Shown: one piece after another, positions 55,041 to 64,000 of the stretch
Numbering within the stretch: position 1 is the stretch's first letter
Layout of the letters: each line of letters opens with the position of its first letter
Assembly (NCBI GenBank): GCA_030549205.1
Contig: JAUKTV010000005.1
Span: 1,116,001 to 1,180,000, forward strand
Origin: Apiosordaria backusii
Lineage: Eukaryota; Ascomycota; Sordariomycetes; Sordariales; Lasiosphaeriaceae
DNA length: 64,000 bases
Direction of reading: 5' to 3'
The notes under the pieces: generated by a model
Database searches by the model: none
What the model saw: the letters and a program-made list of their open reading frames with translations, nothing else
Told to the model about the DNA's origin: nothing
Program-made: the position numbers and the translations under genes

Positions 55041-55210
55041 CCAGAAGGGCGAGCACCCTGATACTGTCCGCGACAAGTACAGCAAGCAATATGGCAAGAA
55101 CAATATTGATATTGAGGTGAGTAGAGTACCCTACGCCATGTATCAGTGATCATGAGGAATATGAGGTATGTGCCAACGCCTTCCGGTTCATCGACAGGGA
55201 AATGGTATGA
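55041..55210 (+). pseudogene. Member D, probable relic of the short strand-turn-strand family
   Basis: Positions 55041-55116 encode HPDTVRDKYSKQYGKNNIDIE; a 49-nt GTGAGT...ATGAG intron in phase 0 is followed by VCANAFRFIDREMV and TGA 55208-55210. The helix, strand, intron place and second strand align with members A-C, although QN is replaced by AN. No proper start exists in this frame; the ATG at 54942 leads in another frame and a TAG lies just upstream, so the 5' end is either shifted or lost. Confidence 0.45.
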
Positions 55211-55817
55211 CTGGAAATTGGGATATTAAAGTCTACGATAGTGTTGCCTCTTGGTAAATATTGGAGGGTGAGAAGAATACGAATAAGAAGGAGAAATAAG
55301 TGCTGTATGTTGGCCGAAGTGGGGAGCGTAGAGAAACAGACGAAGATGAAGAGCATTGGAATTTGGCCATAGAGAAGGTCATATCCAAACGACCAGTCTA
55401 GATGAAAACACTGTGATAGAGAAACAGGCAGGAGCATGGGCAATAATAGTATCTCGTTGATTAATTCATCCATTCGTTTTGTTTAAAGCTCTGCTATTAG
55501 ACATATATGGTTGAAAATACTGTGACGTGATTACAACAGCAGTTGTAACACTCACTGAACCCTGTGCAACTTGATGACAGAGCTTCTTAGCCCTGACACT
55601 CGAGGTTCGTAGTAAGTACCTAGGTAGATGTCCAATTTCCTAGAGCGGTCAACTCGAGAGACATGTAGTTACAGGCAGAGAATCCCAAGTTTTGACTCAT
55701 CTTTCCTCGAAGTGATAACTTCTGGACACAAGGGCGACCTATCCTGAGCTAGTGGCAAACATTATATGGCAGATATAATGCCCCCGAGCTCCCCTGTTAC
55801 CTTAAGGTATCCGAGTT

Positions 55818-56345
55818 TCAAGTTGCTTCTTGATACCAAACGACAGTAAAACGGGAGAAATGATCTCCAAGCCGAGCAATGTGGACATGAAATCTGACTT
55901 CCAGACCGATTGAATCAAGATCCACCTCCACTATTTTCCCTCTCCATTTGAAGAAGGACATACCCCCAAGGATGTGGTTAAAGAGGCAGATATTGATGAG
56001 TAGCTGGTGGGTAATGGTGTAAGTCTTAAACACCTTACGTACTTGACAGTGTTTGCGTAGGATGCTGGTAACATGTTGAGTCACCCGGCCTGTAAGTATG
56101 ACCATGATACTAGCCGGCTTGTACGTCGTTGAAGTCAAGATAGAAGAAGGAAGAAAAGCCGCTGAGCGAATTGCCAACGTCATGTTTGCGGCAGAAACGT
56201 GTAAGTATAGCTGGTATGGGTGCAGACCTGTTGTGACTGGGGACAATGGGACATACGAGGTCAATATTGCGATGGTTGTCTCGGGACCTTGTTGGTGTGA
56301 ATAATATCGTAACGGGCAGTGTACTAGGTAGTCCTGATGCAACAT
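55818..56345 (-). CDS. Doubtful open frame of 175 codons
   Basis: An unbroken frame whose last ~70 residues (ending ARLGDHFSRFTVVWYQEAT) look protein-like, with internal candidate splice sites (GTATGT near 55975). No family is recognised, and no start is clearly preferred. It could be an exon of an unseen gene or a chance frame. Confidence 0.25.
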   Translation of the reverse strand: MLHQDYLVHCPLRYYSHQQGPETTIAILTSYVPLSPVTTGLHPYQLYLHVSAANMTLAIRSAAFLPSSILTSTTYKPASIMVILTGRVTQHVTSILRKHCQVRKVFKTYTITHQLLINICLFNHILGGMSFFKWRGKIVEVDLDSIGLEVRFHVHIARLGDHFSRFTVVWYQEAT

Positions 56346-57064
56346 CGCTGAAGCGATTACAATAAGCCACTGTCTTCAAGGTATGTGTGTGCTGGTGGAT
56401 AACGAAATTTGTGCGAGCGATGATTTGATTCGGAAAGGTGCAGCATGCAAAACTTGTGTTGATATCTGGATTATGAACAATTCTATCTGAGCATTAGTCA
56501 CAGGTGCAATGAGACAAGAAGGCCAGTACAAAGCAAGATCGAGTTCGAAGCCAGTGGGGTTTGAGAGTGAGTCTTGTTGAGAGGGGCAAAGGAAGGCACC
56601 TCCACTGCAAGAAGTTGCCATGTTTGAAAAGAGGCGGGAGCATCGGGTGCGGGAGTTGATGCGACAGACAACGGCCAGCGGTTCAAGATCACGCTCTAGT
56701 CGGAAACTGCCGAAGTATAAGCACCCCCTCGAGCAAATCTCTTCATGCATTTAATTTGGACAACAAGAAGCATGTACGTAAGCCGCTTTCCCAATTCCGG
56801 CACACCTGTGAAGACGATGTGAAAAGACGGTTACATTCCGCTTTGCATGTATGCTATGAGGCGTTGGACCGTAGATAAAGTTTCAAAGGTATCATCCATT
56901 ATAGTATCCACATCGTGATAAGCTACCTCCCTCCTTGAAGAAAACAGCGTTGCATGCATCTACATGTCATCAACCGTGGAGTTTTGGTGGTAACCAACCT
57001 GCCAAGCCAAGAAGCCCTGTCAGCACGCTACGTACCCGCCATCCGGCATTTGAAAATCAACAAA

Positions 57065-57162
57065 GGCTCAATGGTCTAGTGGTATGATTCGCGCTTCGGG
57101 TTGTCCCCACACTTCAAAGTAGTGCTTGTGCGAGGTCTCGGGTTCGATCCCCGATTGAGCCC
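57065..57162 (+). tRNA. tRNA-Pro(CGG) with intron
   Basis: Acceptor arms GGCTCAA and TTGAGCC, A box TGGTCTAGTGG, T loop GGTTCGATCC. The anticodon stem CGCGC pairs with GTGCG only when a 26-nt intron (57101-57126) after TTCGGG is removed; the anticodon is CGG at 57096-57098 and the intron sits at the canonical place one base 3' of it. A TTTTCTTTTTT terminator follows at 57170-57180. It reads CCG codons. Confidence 0.93.
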
Positions 57163-57571
57163 TTCACATTTTCTTTTTTCCTCCATCCAGACTTTCCATC
57201 CACCTTTTCACCAACATCTTTCACAACCACTGCCAAACCCACATAATAACGTTGTTCTGACTATTTCGCCACCCAATTTTCATGCGGTAAGCTGAGCTAA
57301 CTAATAAACGCGCTCCAACTTTTCCCCTACCTGTCGTTCAAGAATGCAGGTGCATGTCTCACGCTTGTCCTCCAACGATGCATTCCTCCACATATCAATT
57401 TTTTCTCACAATTTGTCAACACATCACATTCCATGCTGTTGATGGCGCATATTTTCTTGGTTTATCAAATAGTATTCATTCTGTGAATCTTGGCTAAATT
57501 TTCAAAAAAAATCCCGTCAGCCCACACCCTTCCTTCCATGTTTCTTTTTTGGCTTCTCTCTCTTCCTCTAT

Positions 57572-58093
57572 CTATTTCTTCATCGAAGACGGGTAAGGTG
57601 TATCAGGACGATCAGGCCGGGAGGATTGCGGCTCACCAAAAACTTCATCAAACGTCCTAGCGGGAGGTTCATTGTTGTCATCGTCACCACTAGTAGGGGG
57701 ACGCCTGGCATCCTGCGAGGAAGACGGTCGTGATTGATGAGATGAAGAAGGACCAGCAGCTTGCGTCTGGTCATTGTTCAGTTTACCTCCCGTCACACGG
57801 CGGGTGAGGGACCGAGTGAGCCCCGAGACTCGTTGTTTGATGCCCTGACGCAAGCCGTTCTTGTCATTTGAGTCTTTGACGGCATTGGGGAAAGACTCTT
57901 GGAAGGCCTCAGGGGAAATGTTGGACGTCGCGGGATTCGGGATGGGAGTCATCGGGGATGTGTTGCTCCGGGCTGTGTAGAGTTGGTTGCCCTTTTGGTA
58001 GATGTACATTTGGGTTTCCTCGTCGTACGCGGTTTTCTTGAATCCCTCGGGGAGGTCGGAGTTGTCACCGTCGATTGGCCACTTGCGAGGCAT
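57572..58093 (-). CDS. Small hypothetical protein, 173 residues
   Basis: A single exon starting MPRKWPIDGDNSDLPEGFK. The N-terminal ~40 residues (with AYDEETQMYIYQKGNQLY) look like a short WW/SH3-like beta unit typical of a conserved ascomycete hypothetical family; the rest is Ser/Pro/Asp-rich and disordered, with a basic patch (RVSGLTRSLTRRVTGG) that may be amphipathic and ends PYPSSMKK. No membrane helix or signal peptide. Cytosolic or nuclear location and function are unknown. The tRNA-Pro lies 410 bp beyond its 3' end. Confidence 0.8.
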   Translation of the reverse strand: MPRKWPIDGDNSDLPEGFKKTAYDEETQMYIYQKGNQLYTARSNTSPMTPIPNPATSNISPEAFQESFPNAVKDSNDKNGLRQGIKQRVSGLTRSLTRRVTGGKLNNDQTQAAGPSSSHQSRPSSSQDARRPPTSGDDDNNEPPARTFDEVFGEPQSSRPDRPDTPYPSSMKK

Positions 58094-59219
58094 TTTGTAG
58101 ATGTGGGGTTTGTTGGGTGTGTCTGTTGGTTTTGTCTGTTCAGAGCTTGGAAATGACCAGAGAGACAGATTTGTAGTTGTGTGACTGGTGATGTCCGTTG
58201 ATAATGAACAAGAAGAGGGGTTTTGTGACCAGTCAGATCAGAAGATGCTTGAAGCCTTTTTATACTAGGCTACAAGGCGTGTTTTGGACGTTTCTTGTTC
58301 ATGAACAGATGCGGTACCGCGAGTTTGGTGACATTGTATCCGAAATGGCATGGACTTTGAGGAACAAACTGCAAAAGTTAACCGAAGTAGGAAGACAACA
58401 GGGATGGAAGTACGATGTGGTGGTTGTCCACCGAACAGTTGCATGTGCACATCCGCCTTTCCAGTGCCGTGTGACTGGGTGCAACGAACGACCGACGGCT
58501 GAACAACGGCAGTTGTGCTGGACTTGGCATCTGGTGAGCCACATACGAAGATTGAGTTAGCTCAATCGAAGCCCGAAGAGCACATGAAGCTTGAGTAAGT
58601 GGTGGCTTAGGGGCAGTAGCTGCAGCGTTGGGGCTGTTTCAGGAGAGTATGGCCGTAAGCTTGCATCGCAAGTTCAGGGGAAATCCAATAAGTGCGACAA
58701 CCATAACGAAAGCCACCTAGGCATGACTGAACGCCTTATCGCGGTCCTCCTTATCAGGCTTGGTCCGCAGCCTGATTCTTGAGCTCTGCCGTACTGCCAC
58801 GTATTCATTGTTCGTGTTCATTTTTTAAAGTTGCCGTCCAGGGGTTGTATTGGCCGTGAAGGGATTGCTGGGGAAAGTTGCAAAACTCAGCCGCCCACTG
58901 CAAGTTTCGGGGATACCTGCGGTTGTTGAAAGGACAAGAGGCTTGAAAACAAAGAACGCGAGCCGAATAGGGCTGCAACTGTAAGAGCAATTGCCGTGTT
59001 GAAGTTGTTGTTTGGCATACAAACTGCTTGTTTTTCAAGGGCATTACTCAGTCAAAGCTACATTGGCATTCATCTTAGAAACCCTGAGAGTTAAAGGGTC
59101 GCGATATGCGAATGCTATATTTGCGTTGGACAAGACCAAAGTATATACAAGAATTGGTGCCAAGACCAGGCATTACCCCTTCCCCACTCAAGCCCCTACT
59201 AGCCCCTATCCCTCATTCC
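58094..59219. other. Intergenic region
   Basis: Promoter of the 173-residue protein and 3' flank of the LPMO gene. Open frames of up to 120 codons are present, but none has gene-like character. Confidence 0.45.
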
Positions 59220-60261
59220 TTACACGCATTGGTGATAATACTGGTTGGTGGTGTTGCAAGTCGACCCAGCAGCGCAGGTCGTGCAGCCAGTGTAGCCCTG
59301 ACCACCGCATTGCCCGTATTTCTGGACGGTGCAGCCACCGGGGGTACCGCCGCCGGGAGCAGGAGTGCTGGTAGAGACGGGAGCAGTCAGGCTGGTAGTA
59401 GGGGAGCTGCCGACAGCGCAGGTAGCCTCGCAGCCGCTGCACGCGCTTCCGGCAACCTTGGTGGTGCCGCCGGCATAGACAGCGGGGCCAGGGATGGCAT
59501 AGTTGGTCATGGCACCGTGGATGTTGACCTGGACACCAGGGTCGCTGGCCTTGAAGTGTCCCGGAATGGAGACAGTGGGAGGGCTAGCGCTGCCACCACC
59601 AGAAACGGTGATCTGGTAGCAGGTCATGTATGGCTGAGCACCGCCAGCACCACCGGCAGCGTGGAGGGCAATGGCCTCAGCACGAAGAAGGTAGTCACCG
59701 GAGGGAATGTCAGATGGGATCTTGACATTCATCTTGCCGCAGCACGAGTTGAGGTCCTTGGTGCCCCAGAAATCGTCATCGCCAACGCGGCCGGATGGGT
59801 TCTTGCGCCAGCCATCATCAAAGATCTTGAACCAGCCAGTGGAACCATCAGCTGTGACAGCATCGGAAACCTTGGTGAGATATACAGAGACGGGACCGTG
59901 GTGAGCGCCGCCAATAGCCTCATTCGCGCAGCTGCGATCCCCGTTTTGCTGTTTGTTATCTGTTAGCAAGATTCTTTTTGCTTAGGTAGCTCTGGATCAA
60001 ACGGGGTTTACTTACGGCGTGCATCTCAACAGTAACGGTACCACCAGCCCTGACGGGGCACTTGACCTGAGGTCTAGTGCTAATGACGTTACAGCGCATG
60101 TCGTTCGAATTGTAGTTGGTGACAGGAGAGTTGGAGGCAGGGAGACGGGCACATTGCGAGCCAAAGTCGGTTCCGTCAACCCAAAGCTGTTGGAAGGTGG
60201 AGTGGGCCGCGGCTTGTTGAGCCCAGAGGGCAGCCAGGGCGGCAGCTGTGAAGGACTTCAT
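59220..60261 (-). CDS. AA9 lytic polysaccharide monooxygenase with CBM1
   Basis: Exons 60261-60016 and 59948-59220 (67-nt intron) give 324 residues. A 19-residue signal peptide (MKSFTAAALAALWAQQAAA) is followed by His20, which becomes the N-terminal, normally methylated copper ligand. The second copper His lies in GAHHGPVSVYL (98 or 99), and the axial Tyr in QPYMTCYQITV. The AA9 core ends near residue 240, then a Ser/Thr/Pro linker leads to a C-terminal CBM1 (QKYGQCGGQGYTGCTTC ... YYHQCV) with its aromatic binding face. It is secreted and should oxidatively cleave cellulose together with a reductant; C1/C4 regiochemistry cannot be told. It was formerly called GH61. The start ATG gives a clean signal peptide. 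Confidence 0.95.
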
Positions 60262-62397
60262 GGCTGTTGAGTAGGAGGTGATGGAGGCGGCTCTAGAGTT
60301 GTCAAGGCAAGCTGAAGGCTGTCGCAACCATCAGCCCTGGAAGAGGGCGGCCACGGATAGATTTATACAAGTTCATATCCAAGGCCTTCATGGTGGGATT
60401 CTAGATGGCACCTGTCCAAGGCATCACAGCCCAATCTTGGTTCTTCGGAACTTTAGGTGGAAAGGCGCACCGGCTTCCTCACAATTTCCAGTCTGTTCGC
60501 TGCGGCTCCTCTTGTTTACCGCCTGCTCGGCGATTCCCAACGGTGTCCCGTGAACAGATCTTGGTGTTGTACCCCACACGAATACCACCCAACGCGTGGT
60601 CCGGGGGGCGCGATAGCTTCCAAAACCGGGTTGGGTGGAGAGGAACGATTGGTGGACCGCGCGGCGGTTAATCACTTGGTTAATCAATGCGGCAAGACGG
60701 AATGGAACTGCCGTCCGCCACGATCCCAAAAACCGGGGCGACGGCGGATGACGTCCCGTCTCAAGTTCTTCTTTTGACAAGTCACCCGTCAACTTCAAAC
60801 GCATGAAGATGCCAAGCCAAGTCTAGACTGACCAAAGCATACCTAACATATTATAGATCGAGTCCACCGCAGAACCAAAGTTACTTGGCGCCCAGGGGTC
60901 TGGTTCTGGTATCTCTTCTATGGTTGGTTCGTAACGGGTGGGCGAAAGTCTTGAATTTTTGGATAGGCTTCAACTGACTACTAAGAGTGAGAAGATGGCG
61001 CCCAAACCGTTGGGTAGGTATCCACATCGTCGATCTTGAAACATGGCGGGGAACAGGGTTATCTTGGATGGGACAGGGAGGAACATGTCAGTAGTCTTCC
61101 CGTCGGGAATCATTGCCGACGACGCGCTTGGGATGCCGGGCAAGATGCAGCCAAGATTCGCTGAGGGGGCTGTTGTCTGTGGAGAGAAAGGGAAGGAAGG
61201 CGCTGGCTGTGTTGCAGTAGATACCGCCGTTGCAAACTCATCCTCGCTTGATGTTGACGCATGTGCAGTGATGTCACTATAGACGCCGATGGATGAAGAC
61301 TTCCGTTCAGGTATGAAGGAGGGACGGGATGAAGCGATATGTGTGGACTTTGCTTTTAGTTCCGGTCATTGGAAGACAAATCTTTTTCTTTTCGAACACA
61401 GTGCGCTATTTTGTCTTACCAATGCTTTCCTTCCATGCCATGTGTCATGCGGACTTTGGCCAGAGAATGCTGAGTTGCCAGGTTGTATCTGCCTGCTAGG
61501 CGAAGTGTGGTTACCCAAGAATCTGTTGGTGTGCTATGAAAAGAACCATTTGTCGCGATGTATGTACAAGATAGTAAAAATTTCTAAAGCCAGGCCAAAT
61601 GGTCGAACTCAGTGTCATAAGACTCACGCGGAACTCGTACTCATCTTCAGGGTCGGCGGTGTGAAGTGTGCAAGGAAGAGCTCTCAGGGATTCAGGGGCT
61701 CAGGGGCTCAGGGGTACCTACCTTAACTATGAAGCTCTCCAAAACTTGCCAGGGAAAGATTCCGTACTATCTATGGCTGGCATGCGATGAACGGAAACGA
61801 GGAGTTCACCAACATGAAACTTGAATTTATTACTTCTGTGGCGCTCGAAGTCCTTCGGCAGTATCAGAACGTCGGGTTCGTCTAGACCGGTTAAACCTGT
61901 TGGCGGGTACGTAGGTACCTGTTAAAATGTCATCATCTCGTAGGGCTGACTGCTCATGGTCTGGAATCGCCCTTGCATAAATCTGAGTTAGTGATGGACG
62001 TAAGGTGTGTGAAAGGGTGACTTGTTTAGGCGGTTGAGATTGGTCTGTCGACATCTGCATATGGTCGGGGCTGAATCCCCTGCATGAAGGATGTCGGTGT
62101 GATGAGAAATTGACCACTCAAAGCTTGAGATTCATTCACATTCAGCTTCTATCTATTGCGCCCTAACCGCAATAGCCATCTCAAATGAAGCTAGGTAGTT
62201 TATTCAATATTGCCGTGGTTTTGCCATGACACCTTTAAGTATTCGGGCTCTCCGACTGAAATGAAAGAGCTGAATAAATAACAAGTATAATTGAAGAAAC
62301 AAACCCCCTATGGACTGCGCTGGATCTGTATGCATATCTGTTCTCAAGTCTAATCTTTCCAGGACAACATTGGTCTCTGCGAAGAAAACGAGTCAAT
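60262..62397. other. Intergenic region (2.1 kb)
   Basis: Promoter of the LPMO gene and upstream region of the CYTH-like gene. GGTACCTA-type motifs occur near 61712 and 61912. No gene could be supported. Confidence 0.45.
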
Positions 62398-63333
62398 ATG
62401 GCAGAAGGTATGTTGACCCCCAAGTCTCGTTTAATGTCGAAGCCACTCAGTGACTCCTACTTAACAGCGAAATCAACCATGGTCCCCGACTTCGAGATCA
62501 AGTTCCTTCTCGACAACTCCCAGGTTCTCGACCCCGCATCTTTCAAGCCCAACGACTTTCTCCGTTCAGCCTTGACACTTCCCGGCAAACCCATCAGGAT
62601 GAACGTTCAGTTCCTTGACACACCTGCAAAAGAAATCTACAATGCAGGGTGGTCCCCTCGTATCCGCAAGATTGAAGGCGAGTCGGGATATGAACTCACT
62701 TTCAAGAAGCGATACCCAATCATCGACGACCAAGCCGATGGGGCCATCGACGCCATTGATTTGCTCACCGCTCTTAACCTAGCCAAAGGAGATGGATTCG
62801 ATGCTACTGAGACCAAATACGACGCACAAGTGGAGTGGGGATTCGAGAAGCAAACCTTGAGTATCAGTCGCAAGAAGAAAGTCAAGAAGGATTCGGTGGG
62901 TAAGAAGGAGATCGGCCTTCCTGATGAGGAAGAGTCTAGAAAGCTGCTTGTTGAGGAGATTCCGGGCAAGTTTGACGACTGGTCATTCCAGCAGTGGGGA
63001 AGGAGCCTCCTTTCTCAAGCCGTGATCTACGGACCTGTCTTGGCTGAGCGGTATGAGGGCACTTGGGAAGGAGTTGAGGTTGATGTTGAGGTGTGGCCTC
63101 TTCGCAGCAAAGACACCGAAACAGGCATGGACAACATTGTTGAGGTTTCTTTCAAGAGTGATAATGGAAATGAGGCTGGAGATAAACACAAGGCTCTCGG
63201 TAAATACTTGGCGGAAAAGGGGTGGCTTGTTCCGCATGACTTGCTGAAGACACAGCTGATCATGGACAGGTATAGTCCTCCGGAATCTGATGGCGATGAA
63301 GAAGTTACTGGAAGCTACACGGATATGGCCTAA
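62398..63333 (+). CDS. CYTH-like domain protein
   Basis: The open frame gives 311 residues. A 60-nt in-frame GTATGT...TTAACAG segment (62408-62467) near the start looks like an intron; removing it gives 291 residues starting MAEAKSTMVPDFEIKFLLD, which I prefer. The chain shows features of the CYTH fold (class-IV adenylate cyclase/triphosphatase tunnel): FEIKF strand, MNVQFLDTP, GWSPRIRKIEG and YELTFKKRYPI with its run of basic residues, and later acidic strands. Such proteins hydrolyse inorganic or nucleoside triphosphates using a metal; the exact substrate is unknown. The two acidic residues of the first strand are only partly kept, so activity is uncertain. Confidence 0.8.
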   Translation: MAEGMLTPKSRLMSKPLSDSYLTAKSTMVPDFEIKFLLDNSQVLDPASFKPNDFLRSALTLPGKPIRMNVQFLDTPAKEIYNAGWSPRIRKIEGESGYELTFKKRYPIIDDQADGAIDAIDLLTALNLAKGDGFDATETKYDAQVEWGFEKQTLSISRKKKVKKDSVGKKEIGLPDEEESRKLLVEEIPGKFDDWSFQQWGRSLLSQAVIYGPVLAERYEGTWEGVEVDVEVWPLRSKDTETGMDNIVEVSFKSDNGNEAGDKHKALGKYLAEKGWLVPHDLLKTQLIMDRYSPPESDGDEEVTGSYTDMA

Positions 63334-64000
63334 GCTAGATTTTCATGTAGAAATCAACATGGGGTACCTCAGAAATCTGAAGATCTTTTCTCATAATCAT
63401 CACAGGAGTAATAGGTGCCTTGCTTAATCTCACATTGACCTCTGATTCTCACAAATTTCTTGATGAGATGCGGGAGGTACTACTTTCCCCTATACACCTC
63501 ATACCATCCTTCCACGTGAGCGTCCGGCGTCAATCAAGACCAGCCTCTCTCTTGTTGAGCTAAGGTACTCAAAGTAAAGCCACCATCCGCAAGGCTATAG
63601 TATCAGCCCTACACCGATGAAGGGGTGCATTGAATCGCAGATCCAGACGAATTGGGAAGCCAAGTTGCGGCCTTGTTACTCCCAAAATAGCACATTGTGA
63701 ATCGCATCTGGCTCAAGATTTTCAGCATTTGTGATGGGAGCGCGGGATTCTCCAGTCAATGACATGTGTGGTGGGACGACAACGGTGCTCGTCAACCCAT
63801 GCAACATGCGATACCTGTGAACCTTGGTACCTAGGTACTTGGCCATATCCTGTCTGTGAAACTGGGCTTGCTTCCGAATAATAGCCCCGATCCGGAAGCC
63901 TTTTTTTTACCTTATCTCGGAGCATTTTTCGAACAACGGTGACTCGGAGCAGCTCAACTACCTTACCTGGCCCAATTCTACTATTTCTAATCATGATAGC
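63334..64000. other. Intergenic region to window edge
   Basis: No gene seen. One GGTACCTAGGTAC motif lies near 63826-63838, and a T9 run at about 63900-63909. Confidence 0.5.

Larger units (their letters stand above)
48644..57064. other. 8.4-kb gene-poor accessory stretch
   Basis: Only short genes of one family (50056-50435, 51613-51840, relic 55041-55210) and one doubtful frame (55818-56345) are seen. The stretch carries several TACCTAGGTA palindromes, a 27-bp inverted repeat (52274-52353) and telomere-like repeats (53161-53202). Confidence 0.5.

Noticed and set aside
61043..61726. Two adjacent plus-strand frames of 79 and 145 codons
   Set aside because: No similarity, no consistent codon pattern and no plausible joining.
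1..64000. CRISPR arrays, bacterial operons or prophage
   Set aside because: No regular spacer arrays; gene structure is clearly eukaryotic with introns.

Overview
The window reads as nuclear DNA of a filamentous ascomycete, most likely a Sordariomycete. Reasons: genes are broken by short GT-AG introns (mostly about 50-80 nt) with CTAAC/CTGAC-like branch sites; the tRNAs are eukaryotic; and the gene content is typical of this group (Clr5-ankyrin protein, HET-associated kinase and CorA-like proteins, hybrid histidine kinase, AA9 lytic polysaccharide monooxygenase with CBM1). The species cannot be named from the sequence alone. All exon boundaries were read by eye from splice signals, reading frame and protein similarity.

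Layout. 0-2.3 kb: 3' part of a multi-pass membrane protein cut by the window edge. 3.1-5.9 kb: large proline-rich membrane/coiled-coil protein. 8.5-10.2 kb: PX-domain Qc-SNARE (Vam7-like) whose reading frame continues past its TGA into a hydrophobic tail. 11.3-12.3 kb: EB1/Bim1 microtubule plus-end protein in four exons. 13.8-15.1 kb: seven-helix membrane protein. 16.1-16.9 kb: protein with five 10-residue tandem repeats. 17.2-21.4 kb: Clr5-ankyrin protein with an apparent frame break. 22.1-22.4 kb: a short two-exon gene. 22.9-25.0 kb: protein with a divergent flavokinase-like domain. 25.7-29.5 kb: hybrid histidine kinase. 31.1-32.6 kb: ankyrin protein. 33.2 kb: tRNA-Ser. 33.5-35.0 kb: decayed HxxxD acyltransferase, divergent from an intact four-exon MFS transporter (35.5-37.0 kb). 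38.5-39.7 kb: medium-chain dehydrogenase. 42.5-45.1 kb: protein-kinase-domain protein. 46.7-48.6 kb: CorA-like two-helix membrane protein. 57.1 kb: intron-containing tRNA-Pro. 57.6-58.1 kb: small conserved-looking protein. 59.2-60.3 kb: AA9 LPMO. 62.4-63.3 kb: CYTH-like protein.

The 39.7-57 kb part looks accessory: gene-poor, rich in a TACCTAGGTA palindrome, with a MITE-like inverted repeat, telomere-like repeats and two genes of HET-associated types. Scattered through it are four short two-exon genes or relics (about 40.4, 50.1, 51.6 and 55.0 kb) that share a C-terminal strand-turn-strand motif and a phase-0 intron at exactly the same place. They form a small-protein family I cannot name and are my best candidate for something undescribed. 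The second strongest signal is the Vam7-like gene: a single leaky-context TGA separates a soluble SNARE from an in-frame, membrane-spanning extension.
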